Of a stretch of DNA of 64,000 nt, positions 7,589 to 15,554 are shown in pieces; the first letter of the stretch is position 1, and each line of letters begins with the position of its first letter. This stretch comes from Streptomyces sp. BK239 (GTDB lineage Bacteria > Actinomycetota > Actinomycetes > Streptomycetales > Streptomycetaceae), in the NCBI RefSeq assembly GCF_004217285.1, contig NZ_SHKS01000006.1:124001-188000 (forward strand), written 5' to 3'. Position numbers and translations under genes: made by a program. The notes under the pieces are model-generated. The model had not been told where the DNA came from. It searched no databases and saw only the letters and a list, made by a program, of their open reading frames with translations.

Positions 7589-9133
7589 ATGACGATCGCC
7601 GAGTCCCAGCTCGTCGTGCGCACCGCCGCGGGAGCCGTGCGCGGGCGCCGTGAGGACGGCCTGACGGTGTTCCGCGGCATCCCGTTCGCCGCGCCTCCGG
7701 TCGGCGAGGCCCGGTTCCAGGCCCCACGCCCGCCGCAGCCGTGGGAGGGCGTGCGGGACGCGTACGCCTTCGGGCCGCCGCCCCCGCAGGAGGCGGTTTT
7801 CCAGGGGCTCGCGGCAACCCGTGAGGAGCCCACGGGCGACGACTGGCTGACGGTGAACGTCTGGACGCCGGAAACGGGCGGGCCCGGGGCGGACACGGCG
7901 GAGTCCGCCCGGCCGGTGATGGTGTGGATCTACGGCGGCGCCTACAAGCTCGGGCACTCCGGCAGCCCGGGATACGACGCCCAGCACATAGCCCGCGCCG
8001 GCGACCTCGTGGTGGTCACCTTCAACTACCGCGTCGGCATAGAGGGGTTCGCGCGGCTGGACGGCGCTCCCGCCAACCGGGGGCTGCTGGACCAGATCGC
8101 GGCGCTGGAGTGGGTGCGGGACAACATCGCGGGGTTCGGCGGGGACCCAGGCCGGGTGACCGTGTTCGGCGAGTCGGCGGGCGCCGGTTCGGTGGCCGCG
8201 CTGCTCGCCGCACCGGGCGCGCGCGGGCTGTTCGGGCGGGCGATCGCCCAGAGCGTGCCCGGCACGTTCTTCTCCGACGAACTGGCCCGCGACCTGGCGG
8301 CGGCCATCGCCGCCGAGGCCGGGCTGCGCCCCACGGCCGCCGACCTGTCCGCGGTGGACCCGCGCCGGCTGACGGAGGCCGGGGCCGCGCTGGGCGCGAA
8401 GATGGGGCAGCGGGTGGACCGCTGGGGGCAGGTCGCGCCCACGGCCACGCCTTTCTCGCCGGTCGTCGACGGCGAGGTCCTGCCCGCCACCCCCTGGCAG
8501 GCGCTGGCGGCGGGCGCCGGGCGGGACGTGGAACTGGTCGTCGGGCACAACGCGCAGGAGTACCGCCTGTTCGTCGCCATGGCGGGCCGCCTGGGGCAGG
8601 TGACGGAGGAACAGGCGGCCGCCGCCCTGCGGACGTTCGCCCCGGACGGCGGGGACGCCGCTTACCGCGCGGCCTACCCGGAGGCGGGAGCCGAGGAGTT
8701 GTACGAGCGGGTGCAGTCGGACTGGCTGTTCCACATACCGTCCCTGCGGCTGGCCGAGGCGCAGATCGCGGGCGGCGGCAAGGCCTATCTCTACGAGCTG
8801 ACCTGGCCGGCGCCGGGCATGGGCGGGGGGCTCGGCGCGTGCCACGCCCTGGACGTCCCGCTGCTGTTCGGTACCTACGAGGCGGACCTCGGGGCGCTGC
8901 TGTTCGCGGGGGTGGAGGTGCCGGCGGAGGCCAAGGAGCTGACGGCCCGCTTCCAGGCCGCGTGGACGTCCTTCGCCCGGACCGGCGACCCGGGCTGGCC
9001 GGCGTACGACGGACAGCGGCGGCTGACGCAGGTGCTGGACGTGCGGCCGGAGGTGCGGGCGTATCCGGAGGAGACGGCGCGGCGGCTGTGGGAGGGCTAC
9101 GACTTCCTGGCGCTGCCGCTGCCGGGGCGGTGA
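7589..9133 (+). CDS. Carboxylesterase, type B (alpha/beta hydrolase)
   Basis: The 514-residue carboxylesterase/para-nitrobenzyl-esterase family hydrolase has a full-length domain. The N-terminal FRGIPFAAPPVGEARFQ is the family signature. MVWIYGGAYKLG gives the oxyanion-hole GG. FGESAGAGSV carries the nucleophile Ser196. A later GACHALD contains the likely catalytic His. There is no signal peptide, so the enzyme is probably cytoplasmic. The substrate is unknown; the family covers diverse ester xenobiotics. The start ATG sits just after the 10-bp repeat array. The next gene faces it on the other strand. Confidence 0.9.
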   Translation: MTIAESQLVVRTAAGAVRGRREDGLTVFRGIPFAAPPVGEARFQAPRPPQPWEGVRDAYAFGPPPPQEAVFQGLAATREEPTGDDWLTVNVWTPETGGPGADTAESARPVMVWIYGGAYKLGHSGSPGYDAQHIARAGDLVVVTFNYRVGIEGFARLDGAPANRGLLDQIAALEWVRDNIAGFGGDPGRVTVFGESAGAGSVAALLAAPGARGLFGRAIAQSVPGTFFSDELARDLAAAIAAEAGLRPTAADLSAVDPRRLTEAGAALGAKMGQRVDRWGQVAPTATPFSPVVDGEVLPATPWQALAAGAGRDVELVVGHNAQEYRLFVAMAGRLGQVTEEQAAAALRTFAPDGGDAAYRAAYPEAGAEELYERVQSDWLFHIPSLRLAEAQIAGGGKAYLYELTWPAPGMGGGLGACHALDVPLLFGTYEADLGALLFAGVEVPAEAKELTARFQAAWTSFARTGDPGWPAYDGQRRLTQVLDVRPEVRAYPEETARRLWEGYDFLALPLPGR

Positions 9134-9176
9134 CCGGGACGGAGAAACAGGAAGGAGGGAGGGGACGGAGAAGGGA

Positions 9177-9749
9177 CTACAGGTTGCCGAGAGGTTCGAT
9201 GTCGGTGCGGACCGGGGTGCCCCAGATGCGCAGCACCTCGTAGTCGGTGAACTCGTGCACCAGCCGGTAGGCCATCGCGGGGCGGGAGCCGCGGCGCAGG
9301 GCGGCGAGGTAGAGCTCGGCCTCGCGGCGGTCCCGGCGGGGGGTGCCGCACAGCTGCCACTCCTGTCCGTTCCACAGCTCCGGGAGCCAGCGCTGCTGGG
9401 GCTGGGGGCGGTCGGCGCGGGTGCCGTAGCGGGAGGGGGTGGGAGCGGCCGGGCTCGATGAGTGCGGTGCGGGGCCGTTGAACTCGGCGCGGCGGGCAGC
9501 GCGGCGGCGGGTCTCGCAGAGCAGGCAGAGGTCGGGGGCGGCCTTGTCGACGGGGCCGCCGGGGTGCTCGGCGCAGCGGGTGGCGGGCGCGGCGGCGGTG
9601 ACGCTTTCGTCCAGCAACTCCAGGGCGCGCCGCAGGTCCGCCTTGACCTCGTGGAGCTTGGCGTCCGGGGTGTCGGCGGTGAGGGCCTCGCCGTGCTCAC
9701 CGAGGAGGCGGAGGGCACGGCCCAGATGGGTGAGCTGGGCGTGGTTCAT
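9177..9749 (-). CDS. Conserved hypothetical protein with two CxxC-like pairs
   Basis: A 190-residue protein if started at the ATG at 9749, which has GGAG about 9 bases upstream. A longer frame to 9836 lacks a ribosome site. The N-terminal half (MNHAQLTHLGRALRLLGEHG) is helical. The middle has CAEHPGG and DLCLLCETRR, a possible metal-binding pair. The C-terminal 70 residues include WNGQEWQLCG and end with an acidic/aromatic domain. I recognise no family. It follows the PTS gene on the same strand after a gap of about 105 bases and could be co-transcribed. Confidence 0.7.
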   Translation of the reverse strand: MNHAQLTHLGRALRLLGEHGEALTADTPDAKLHEVKADLRRALELLDESVTAAAPATRCAEHPGGPVDKAAPDLCLLCETRRRAARRAEFNGPAPHSSSPAAPTPSRYGTRADRPQPQQRWLPELWNGQEWQLCGTPRRDRREAELYLAALRRGSRPAMAYRLVHEFTDYEVLRIWGTPVRTDIEPLGNL

Positions 9750-9854
9750 GGCGGGCGGCTCCGGTTTCTGCTGCTGGCCGAGGTCGCGTCGCACGGGCGA
9801 CGCGGGGCGGGGGTTCTCGAAACCACGGTCGCACATGTCCGCGGCGGAGCGGGG

Positions 9855-11276
9855 TCAGGTCGGTGGGCGCGGGCGGTCGGGGACGCCGAAGAGGTAGGTC
9901 GCGGTGAAGCCGACGGCGTAGCCCGTCAGCAGGCCGCCCGTGTAGATGGCGAGCAGGGAGCCCCAGCCGTGGTTCCCGGCCAGCAGGGGGAACAGGGCCC
10001 AGCCGGACGGACCGATGGCCGTCGCGCCGACGCGGTCGCCGAGCATCGCGAAGAAGCCGACGAACGCACCGCCGGCCGCCCCGCCCGCGCAGGCGGTGAG
10101 AAAGGGGCGGCCCAGAGGAAGGGAGACGCCGTAGATCAGGGGTTCGCCGACGCCCAGCAGACCCGCCGGGAGCGCCGAGCGGATCGTCGTACGCAGGGAG
10201 GTGTCATGGCGCAGACGGACGTAGACGGCGAGGCAGGCGCCGACCTGGCCCGCGCCGGCCATCGCCAGGATGGGCAGCAGCACGGTGTAGCCCTGCTGCT
10301 CGATGAGGGTGGCGTGGATGGGGATGAGGGCCTGGTGCAGCCCCAGCATCACCAGCGGCAGGAACAGTCCGCCGAGGACGAGGCCGGCGAAGGGGCCCGT
10401 CGTCGTGAGCAGCCAGTTCGCGGCTGTGCCGATGGCGGTGGACACCGCGCCGGCCGCCCACATCAGCCCGTAGAGGGTGGCGAGGCCCGCGACGAGGACG
10501 GTGAGGGTGGGGGTGAGGAGCACGTCCAGGGCGTCGGGGACCCGACCCCGGCACCACTTCTCGACGCGGGTCGCCAGCAGGGCGGCGGCCAGCGCGCCGA
10601 GGACGCCGCCCTGGCCGGGGGAGAGCGTCACCCCGAACACGGTGAGCTTCGCGACGCCCGGATACACCACGATCGCGGCGACCGCACCGCCGAGGACCGG
10701 CGTGCCGCCGAACTCCTTGGCGGTGTTGAGGCCGACGAAGACCGCGATCAGCGCCATGAAGCCGGAGGCGACGGCGGCCAGCGCGGGCGTCAGCCACGGC
10801 AGCAGGCCGGCGTTCACCAGCAGCCCGTTGACTCCCGCGACGACGCCGCAGCCGATGAGGGCGGGGATGAGGGGCACGAAGACGTTCGCGAGGCGGCGCA
10901 GGGCCGACTTGAGGGGCGTGGCGTTGCGCCGCCGCCGCTCCTCCCGCAACAGGTCCCCCCGCGCGGCGAGTTCACCGGCGAGTTCGCCGCGTGCCGCACC
11001 GGGGGGCTCGCCGCCGGTGGGCGCGGCGAGCAGCGCTTCGAGGGCGGAGGTCACCTGCGTCACCGCGCCCGGGCCCAGCACCACCTGGTACGAGCCGTCG
11101 TCCACGACGAGCCCGAGGACGCCGGGCAGGGACCGCAGCGCCTCCTCGTCCACCCGGGACGGGTCGGCGAGGCCCAGCCGCAGCCGGGTCATGCAGTGGG
11201 CGACGGAGACGACGTTGGCCCGGCCGCCCACGAGGGGAAGGACGGCGGCGGCGGTGACGGTGGGGTCGATGCGCAC
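9855..11276 (-). CDS. PTS sugar transporter EIIBC, probably N-acetylmuramic acid type (MurP-like)
   Basis: The 473-residue fused EIIB-EIIC permease has an N-terminal EIIB domain (about residues 1-85) with the phosphorylated cysteine C28 in VAHCMTRLRLGL. A charged linker precedes the roughly ten-helix EIIC domain with GEPLIYGVSLPLGRPF near the end. It imports and phosphorylates a sugar using phosphate from EIIA, which must come from elsewhere. It follows murQ after 16 bases, so N-acetylmuramic acid is the likely substrate. The start is GTG. The IIB-IIC order is the MurP/glucose-superfamily order. Confidence 0.85.
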   Translation of the reverse strand: MRIDPTVTAAAVLPLVGGRANVVSVAHCMTRLRLGLADPSRVDEEALRSLPGVLGLVVDDGSYQVVLGPGAVTQVTSALEALLAAPTGGEPPGAARGELAGELAARGDLLREERRRRNATPLKSALRRLANVFVPLIPALIGCGVVAGVNGLLVNAGLLPWLTPALAAVASGFMALIAVFVGLNTAKEFGGTPVLGGAVAAIVVYPGVAKLTVFGVTLSPGQGGVLGALAAALLATRVEKWCRGRVPDALDVLLTPTLTVLVAGLATLYGLMWAAGAVSTAIGTAANWLLTTTGPFAGLVLGGLFLPLVMLGLHQALIPIHATLIEQQGYTVLLPILAMAGAGQVGACLAVYVRLRHDTSLRTTIRSALPAGLLGVGEPLIYGVSLPLGRPFLTACAGGAAGGAFVGFFAMLGDRVGATAIGPSGWALFPLLAGNHGWGSLLAIYTGGLLTGYAVGFTATYLFGVPDRPRPPT

Positions 11277-11292
11277 TCCCCGAGGGTGCGGC

Positions 11293-12252
11293 TCAACGCC
11301 CCGCGGCGGCGAGCGCGGCGCGCAGACGGCCGTCGGACTCCTCCAGAAGGCGGGCGGCCGACGGCCCGTCGACCCCGGCGAGCAGGGCCAGGATCGCGTG
11401 CTTCACCTCGCCGCCGGTGGCCGTGAGGGCGGCCTCGATCTCCTCGTCGGCGGCACCCGTGGCGAGGGCGACGATCCGGCGGGAGCGGGCGCGCAGCTTC
11501 TCGTTGGAGGCGCGCACGTCGACCATGAGGTTCCCGTAGGTCTTGCCGAGCCGGATCATGGTGATCGTCGAGATCATGTTCAGCACCAGCTTCTGGGCGG
11601 TGCCCGCCTTCAGCCGGGTGGAGCCGGTGAGGAGTTCCGGTCCGACGACGACCTCGATGCCGTGTTCGGCGGCGGCGGCCAGCGCGCTGCCCGGGTTGCA
11701 GGCCAGCCCGACGGTCAGGGCGCCCCGGGAGCGGGCGTACTCGACGGCGGCGAGGGCGTAGGGGGTGCGTCCGGAGGCGGAGACGCCGACCACGGTGTCC
11801 TCGGGGGTGAGCGCGAGGGCGGCGAGGTCCGCCTCGGCCAGCTCGCGGGAGTCCTCGGCGCCCTCGACGGAGCGGATCATCGCCTCCGGGCCGCCGGCGA
11901 TCAGTCCGACGACCTGGCCAGGGGCGGTGGCGAAGGTGGGCGGGCACTCGGAGGCGTCGAGCACGCCGAGCCGTCCGGCGGTGCCGGCGCCGGCGTGGAC
12001 GAGCCGTCCGCCGCGCGCCATCCGCTCGGCGACGGCGTCGACGGCGGCGGCGATCTCGGGCAGCCGCGCGGCGACGGCGGCGGGCACGGTGGCGTCCTCG
12101 CCGTTCATCAGGCGGGCGATGTCGAGGGTGGGGAGCCGGTCGATCTCGGCCAGCTCGGGCCGGAAGGCCTCGGTGGTGAGGGAGTCGAGCTGCGAGCGCA
12201 GTTCGTCGTGACGGGCACGGGGGCCGGGAGGAGGAGAGGAGGAGGTGGTCAC
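11293..12252 (-). CDS. murQ: N-acetylmuramic acid 6-phosphate etherase
   Basis: The 319-residue SIS-domain enzyme cleaves the lactyl ether of MurNAc-6-phosphate to give GlcNAc-6-phosphate and lactate, feeding recovered cell-wall sugar into amino-sugar metabolism. Visible are LTTEAFRPELAEIDRLPTLD near the N-terminus, the SIS core GRLVHAGAGTAGRLGVLDASECPPTF (about residues 83-108), GVSASGRTPY, and TGSTRLKAGTAQKLVLNM. The start is GTG at 12252. It forms a two-gene operon with the downstream PTS gene. The RpiR-type regulator often found beside murQ is not seen here. Confidence 0.93.
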   Translation of the reverse strand: MTTSSSPPPGPRARHDELRSQLDSLTTEAFRPELAEIDRLPTLDIARLMNGEDATVPAAVAARLPEIAAAVDAVAERMARGGRLVHAGAGTAGRLGVLDASECPPTFATAPGQVVGLIAGGPEAMIRSVEGAEDSRELAEADLAALALTPEDTVVGVSASGRTPYALAAVEYARSRGALTVGLACNPGSALAAAAEHGIEVVVGPELLTGSTRLKAGTAQKLVLNMISTITMIRLGKTYGNLMVDVRASNEKLRARSRRIVALATGAADEEIEAALTATGGEVKHAILALLAGVDGPSAARLLEESDGRLRAALAAAGR

Positions 12253-12296
12253 GGGGATGGCTCTTTCCGGTGCGGGTCGATACGGCCGGCTGGGGT

Positions 12297-12344
12297 GCGC
12301 GGCGGTCAGGGCGTGCGGCGGTCAGGACGTGCGGCGGTCAGGGC
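12297..12344 (+). repeat. Three tandem 16-bp units in the murQ/hypothetical intergenic region
   Basis: Units of GTGCGGCGGTCAGGRC run through 12297-12312, 12313-12328 and 12329-12344, with a partial fourth starting at 12345. They lie 45 bases upstream of murQ's start. The rest of the 319-base gap (12253-12571) holds no gene I can support. A near-palindromic TCGAAAAGCGCTTCCGGTTCGA segment lies around 12519-12540. Confidence 0.75.
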
Positions 12345-12571
12345 GTGCGGTCCGCCGCGGGGGCGCGACCGTTGGGGAGGGCCCCTGCCGGCCTGGGGGC
12401 GAACACCCCTACGGTTTACCGGTGCCGGCGGGCCGACGCCTCGCACGACGCGGCCAGGGCGGGCGCCGGGCTGTCGCGGGTGCGCCGGGCAGGTGAGCAC
12501 ATGGTCCGCGTACCGGGTCGAAAAGCGCTTCCGGTTCGAGGTCGGGGGAGGGAGTTGCGCACAATGGGGGC

Positions 12572-12970
12572 ATGGACCCCTCCTCCGGCAACCCCGTCGC
12601 CCCCCTGGAACAGGCGCTGCACGCGGCCCGCGCCCTGGTGCTCGCCGATCTGGCCGCGGGCGACGTCGCCGCGGCGGACGTCGTCTCGATGGTCGAGGAC
12701 TCCGTGGTGCAGCGGCGCTGGTGGGTCGAGCAGTGGCCGGAGGGCGTGGCGTTCGTCGCCGGGCTGGTCGCGCAGGACGTGCAGGACGCGCTGCTGGAGC
12801 GGTACGGGCGCTGGCCGTTGTGCCCGGTGTGCGGCTCGGGCGACCCGCACGCGCTCGAAGTGGAGCCCGAACTCGGTCCGGACCCGCACTGGGTGTGCCA
12901 CAAGGCGGGGGTGCGGGTCGCGGCGGTGGGCACGCTGGGCCGGGCGGTCGGCGGGCCGCCGGCCTCGTGA
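12572..12970 (+). CDS. Conserved hypothetical protein with a zinc-ribbon-like CPVC
   Basis: The 132-residue protein is helical for about 90 residues (acidic, Ala-rich, with a QRRWWVEQWPEGVAF stretch). It then has WPLCPVCGSGDPHALEV and a later HWVCHKAG, consistent with a small zinc site built from CxxC plus Cys/His. The function is unknown. The next gene starts 7 bases after its stop, so they form a two-gene unit. Confidence 0.75.
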   Translation: MDPSSGNPVAPLEQALHAARALVLADLAAGDVAAADVVSMVEDSVVQRRWWVEQWPEGVAFVAGLVAQDVQDALLERYGRWPLCPVCGSGDPHALEVEPELGPDPHWVCHKAGVRVAAVGTLGRAVGGPPAS

Positions 12971-12977
12971 GGTCCCG

Positions 12978-13244
12978 GTGACGGTCTACATCGACCCGCC
13001 GAGCTGGCCCGGTCACGGCCGGCTGTGGTCCCATCTGGTCAGCGACCTCTCCTTCGACGAACTGCACGCTTTCGCCGAGGCGTTGGGTGTGCCTCGGCGC
13101 GCCTTCGAACGGGACCACTACGACCTCCCGTCGCACCGCTACGCGGACGCGGTCGCGGCCGGCGCGGTCGAGGTCAGCAGCCGCGAGGTGGTCCGTCTGC
13201 TGACGGCGGCCGGCCTGCGCAGACCCAAGGGCCGGCCGGCCTGA
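12978..13244 (+). CDS. DUF4031 domain protein
   Basis: The 88-residue protein begins VTVYIDPPSWPGHGRLWSHL. The DPPxWPGHGRxWSHL motif with its conserved His residues, followed by LHAFAEALGVPRRAFERDHYDLP, is the DUF4031 pattern. The short length equals the domain. The start is GTG with GAGG about 6 bases upstream, overlapping the region just after the previous stop. The biochemical role is unknown; the His/Asp/Tyr-rich motifs suggest metal binding, which is inference. Confidence 0.85.
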   Translation: MTVYIDPPSWPGHGRLWSHLVSDLSFDELHAFAEALGVPRRAFERDHYDLPSHRYADAVAAGAVEVSSREVVRLLTAAGLRRPKGRPA

Positions 13245-13281
13245 CGGGGCGGGGTGCGAGAGCAGCGCCCGCCCGCACGTC

Positions 13282-13842
13282 TCACCCCCGGCTGCGGACG
13301 TACAGCAGCAGCTCGTCGCCGTTCAGCCGTGCGCGGGTGAACCCGGCCCGGTGCAGCACGTTCTGGGACGCGGTGTTCGTCTCCTCGACCGTCGCGCACA
13401 CGCAGCCCACGTCGTCCCGGGCCAGCGTCCAGGCGGTGAGGACGTCGACCGCCTCGGTGGCATAGCCGTGTCCGCGGGCGGACTCGACGAGGTCGTAGCC
13501 GATCTCGACGCGGCCCTCGTCGTCGGGGGGTCCGTGGAAGGCGATGCTGCCGACGGCGAGGTCGTCGTCGCGCCGCACGAGCGCGAACATCCCGAACTCG
13601 GGCCGGTACACCCCGGCGGCGTGCGCCTGCGTCAGCATCCCGGAGACGTCCCGGGTGCCCTCGAAGGGCGCGCCCCCGAGCCAGGCGAACCCGCCGTCGC
13701 CGCCCGCCCGGAGACCGGCGGCGGCGTCCGGGGCCACGCCTTCGAGAGTGAGGCGCGGCGTGGGGATGCGCAGCGTGCCGCCGTGAGGGGACGCCACGAC
13801 CGTCTCGGCGGGCGCTCCCGGCAGCGGCGGCTGTTCGCTCAT
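13282..13842 (-). CDS. GNAT-family N-acetyltransferase (RimJ/RimL-like)
   Basis: The 186-residue single GNAT domain has the pattern TPRLTLEGVAPDDA at the start, VEIGYDLVESARGHGYATEAV as motif A with its acetyl-CoA pyrophosphate loop, and NTASQNVLHRAGFTR as motif B near the C-terminus. It resembles ribosomal-protein or small-molecule acetyltransferases. The substrate is not predictable. It is convergent with the DUF4031 gene, with a 37-base gap. Confidence 0.88.
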   Translation of the reverse strand: MSEQPPLPGAPAETVVASPHGGTLRIPTPRLTLEGVAPDAAAGLRAGGDGGFAWLGGAPFEGTRDVSGMLTQAHAAGVYRPEFGMFALVRRDDDLAVGSIAFHGPPDDEGRVEIGYDLVESARGHGYATEAVDVLTAWTLARDDVGCVCATVEETNTASQNVLHRAGFTRARLNGDELLLYVRSRG

Positions 13843-13894
13843 GGAGCGCGATCCTTCCGGTAGGGGGACGCGCCCGACGCTACTCCGAGGCAGG

Positions 13895-14587
13895 TCACCG
13901 CGTCAGCAGTTCGAGTTCCGCTCGGAGGTTGTGGCGCGCCGTCGGCTCCCAGTGCTCCACGCCGTGCGGGGTGTGGAACAGGCTGGGCAGGTCGAGGAGT
14001 TGGCGCAGGATCGCCGCGCGGCCCTCGCGGAAGGCGTCGTTCGGGACGAAGTGGTACTCCTCGCGGACCGCGGCCGTGTACGCGGCGTACGCGGACGGCG
14101 GCGCGGCCAGGATCGCGAGGTCGGCGTCGCAGAGCACCTGGCCGTCGGGGTCGTCGTCGGCCGGGGCGTGGGTGACGGTGAGCCGGACCAGGCGGGCCAC
14201 CTCGGCGGTCTTCGCGTCCGGCAGACCGGCCTCGGGGAGCGCGCGCTCGGCGAGACGGGCCGAGCGCTCCTCGTTCTCCGAGCGCTCGGGCAGGTAGACG
14301 GCGTCGTGGAACCAGGCGGCGAGGCGGACGACGTCCGGGTCGCCGGCGTGCTCCGCGAGGGCGTCGACGTGGTCGAGGACGGCCGTGAGGTGCGTGAGCG
14401 TGTGGTAGCGGCGTTGCGGCTCCCGCCAGCGGGCGAGGAGGGCGTCGGCGTAGGGGAGGGGGTCCGGGCCGGGGGCGGGGCCGCGGGCGCTTTCGAGGGC
14501 GTGGGCGAAGCGGGCGCGCAGGGCGTCGAGGCCGCCTCCGGCGGCCGGGGCTTCGCGGTCGTCGGCCGATGGGGTCATGGACGTCAT
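13895..14587 (-). CDS. HD-domain metal-dependent phosphohydrolase-like protein
   Basis: The 230-residue protein starts MTSMTPSADD; a second ATG nine bases in is possible. HD-type landmarks are RRYHTLTHL (about residues 65-73), AAWFHDAVY (the HD pair), and later LCDADLAILA with the last metal Asp, followed by YxxYxxAVREEY. This matches the short bacterial family of predicted metal-dependent HD phosphohydrolases. The nucleotide substrate is unknown. A long upstream extension of the frame is low-complexity repeat translation and is rejected. Confidence 0.85.
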   Translation of the reverse strand: MTSMTPSADDREAPAAGGGLDALRARFAHALESARGPAPGPDPLPYADALLARWREPQRRYHTLTHLTAVLDHVDALAEHAGDPDVVRLAAWFHDAVYLPERSENEERSARLAERALPEAGLPDAKTAEVARLVRLTVTHAPADDDPDGQVLCDADLAILAAPPSAYAAYTAAVREEYHFVPNDAFREGRAAILRQLLDLPSLFHTPHGVEHWEPTARHNLRAELELLTR

Positions 14588-14661
14588 TCTTACGCGCCGC
14601 GCGACGTGGCCGATGACGGCGCCGCCGACTCCCGCGTCCCGGGCGGGCGGCGTACCCTTGA

Positions 14662-14677
14662 ATTGGACTAGACCTAT
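14662..14677. promoter_or_regulatory. DasR-like (dre) operator upstream of cutC
   Basis: ATTGGACTAGACCTAT matches 12 of 16 positions of the DasR consensus A(C/G)TGGTCTAGACCA(C/G)T, including the central CTAGACC. DasR is the GntR-family GlcNAc-responsive regulator of Streptomyces. The site lies in the gap between divergent HD and cutC genes, 5 kb from the MurQ/MurP module. Binding is not shown by sequence alone. Confidence 0.5.
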
Positions 14678-14680
14678 AGC

Positions 14681-14806
14681 CGACCCGGAACCTGTACCCG
14701 ACCCGGACCTGTACCCGGCCCGGAACCTGTACCCGACCCGGACCTGTACCCGGCCCGGACCTGTGCCGGCCCGGACCTCTACCCGATCCCACCCGGACCT
14801 GTAGCC
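14681..14806 (+). repeat. Tandem 17-18-bp repeat, about seven units, before cutC
   Basis: Units approximate CGACCCGGACCTGTACC. They start at 14681, 14699, 14716, 14734, 14751 and 14767, with a longer degenerate last unit from 14784. Unit lengths alternate between 17 and 18. The array sits between the DasR-like site and the cutC start, so it would be in the leader of any transcript starting at that site. Confidence 0.85.
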
Positions 14807-14834
14807 ACCCGTGAACGCCGACGAATGGGGACCC

Positions 14835-15554
14835 ATGAGCAAGCGTGCAGTCCTGGAGGTGATCGCACTCGACGCCGAGGACGCGATCGCCGCCCAGGCC
14901 GGAGGCGCGGACCGCCTCGAACTGGTCGCCGACATGGCCGCCGACGGGCTCACCCCGCCCGTGCGGACCTTCGCGGCGATCCGCGCCGCCGTCGACATCG
15001 ACCTGCGCGTGATGCTGCGCCTGACCGACGGCTTCGCCGCCGGCGGCCCCGAGGGCCTCGCCCGGCTGGTCCGGGCCGCCGGGGAGCTGACGGCGGCCGG
15101 CGCACGGGAGTTCGTGCTCGGCTTCCTCGACGAGGAGGGCGCGGTGGACCTGCCGGCGGTGGAGAGCGTCGTCGCGGAGCTGGCCGGCTGCCGCTGGACC
15201 TTCCACCGCGCCATCGACCACGCCGCCGACCGCGACGCCCTGCGCAAGCAGCTGGACGGTCTGCCCGGCCTGGACGCCTACCTCACGGCCGGCTCCCCGG
15301 CAGGCGTCGACGAGGGCCTGCCCACCCTCCTCGCGGAGGCCTCCCGCGGCGGCGAGCCGGGCTACGAGCAGCGCCTCCTCGTCGGCGGAGGCCTGCGCCT
15401 CGACCACGTGCCCACCCTGCGCGCCGCCGGCGTCGACGCCTTCCACATCGGAGGAGCGGCCCGGCCCGCAGGCTGGACCGAGCCGGTGTCGACCTCGGCG
15501 GTGGCGCGGTGGCGCGGCGCACTGGACGCGGACCGGAAACGGGTCAGCACCTAG
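14835..15554 (+). CDS. cutC: CutC family protein
   Basis: The 239-residue TIM-barrel protein begins MSKRAVLEVIALDAEDAIAAQ. CutC landmarks are AGGADRLELVADMAADGLTP (about residues 27-46), RTFAAIRAAVDIDLRVMLR, the WTFHRAIDH metal-site segment and a C-terminal DAFHIGGAAR. The family was named for copper homeostasis in E. coli, but its biochemistry is unsettled. The ATG at 14835 follows GGGGA at short spacing; an upstream GTG at 14811 is less supported. Its stop codon overlaps that of the convergent helicase gene. Confidence 0.88.
   Translation: MSKRAVLEVIALDAEDAIAAQAGGADRLELVADMAADGLTPPVRTFAAIRAAVDIDLRVMLRLTDGFAAGGPEGLARLVRAAGELTAAGAREFVLGFLDEEGAVDLPAVESVVAELAGCRWTFHRAIDHAADRDALRKQLDGLPGLDAYLTAGSPAGVDEGLPTLLAEASRGGEPGYEQRLLVGGGLRLDHVPTLRAAGVDAFHIGGAARPAGWTEPVSTSAVARWRGALDADRKRVST

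Noticed and set aside
12245..12560. Possible DasR site or regulator gene before murQ
   Set aside because: No CTAGACC-type motif and no frame with a DNA-binding domain was found there.
14588..15247. N-terminal extension of the HD phosphohydrolase
   Set aside because: The extension is translation of the tandem repeat and antisense cutC, with Gly/Ser/Arg runs and no family similarity.
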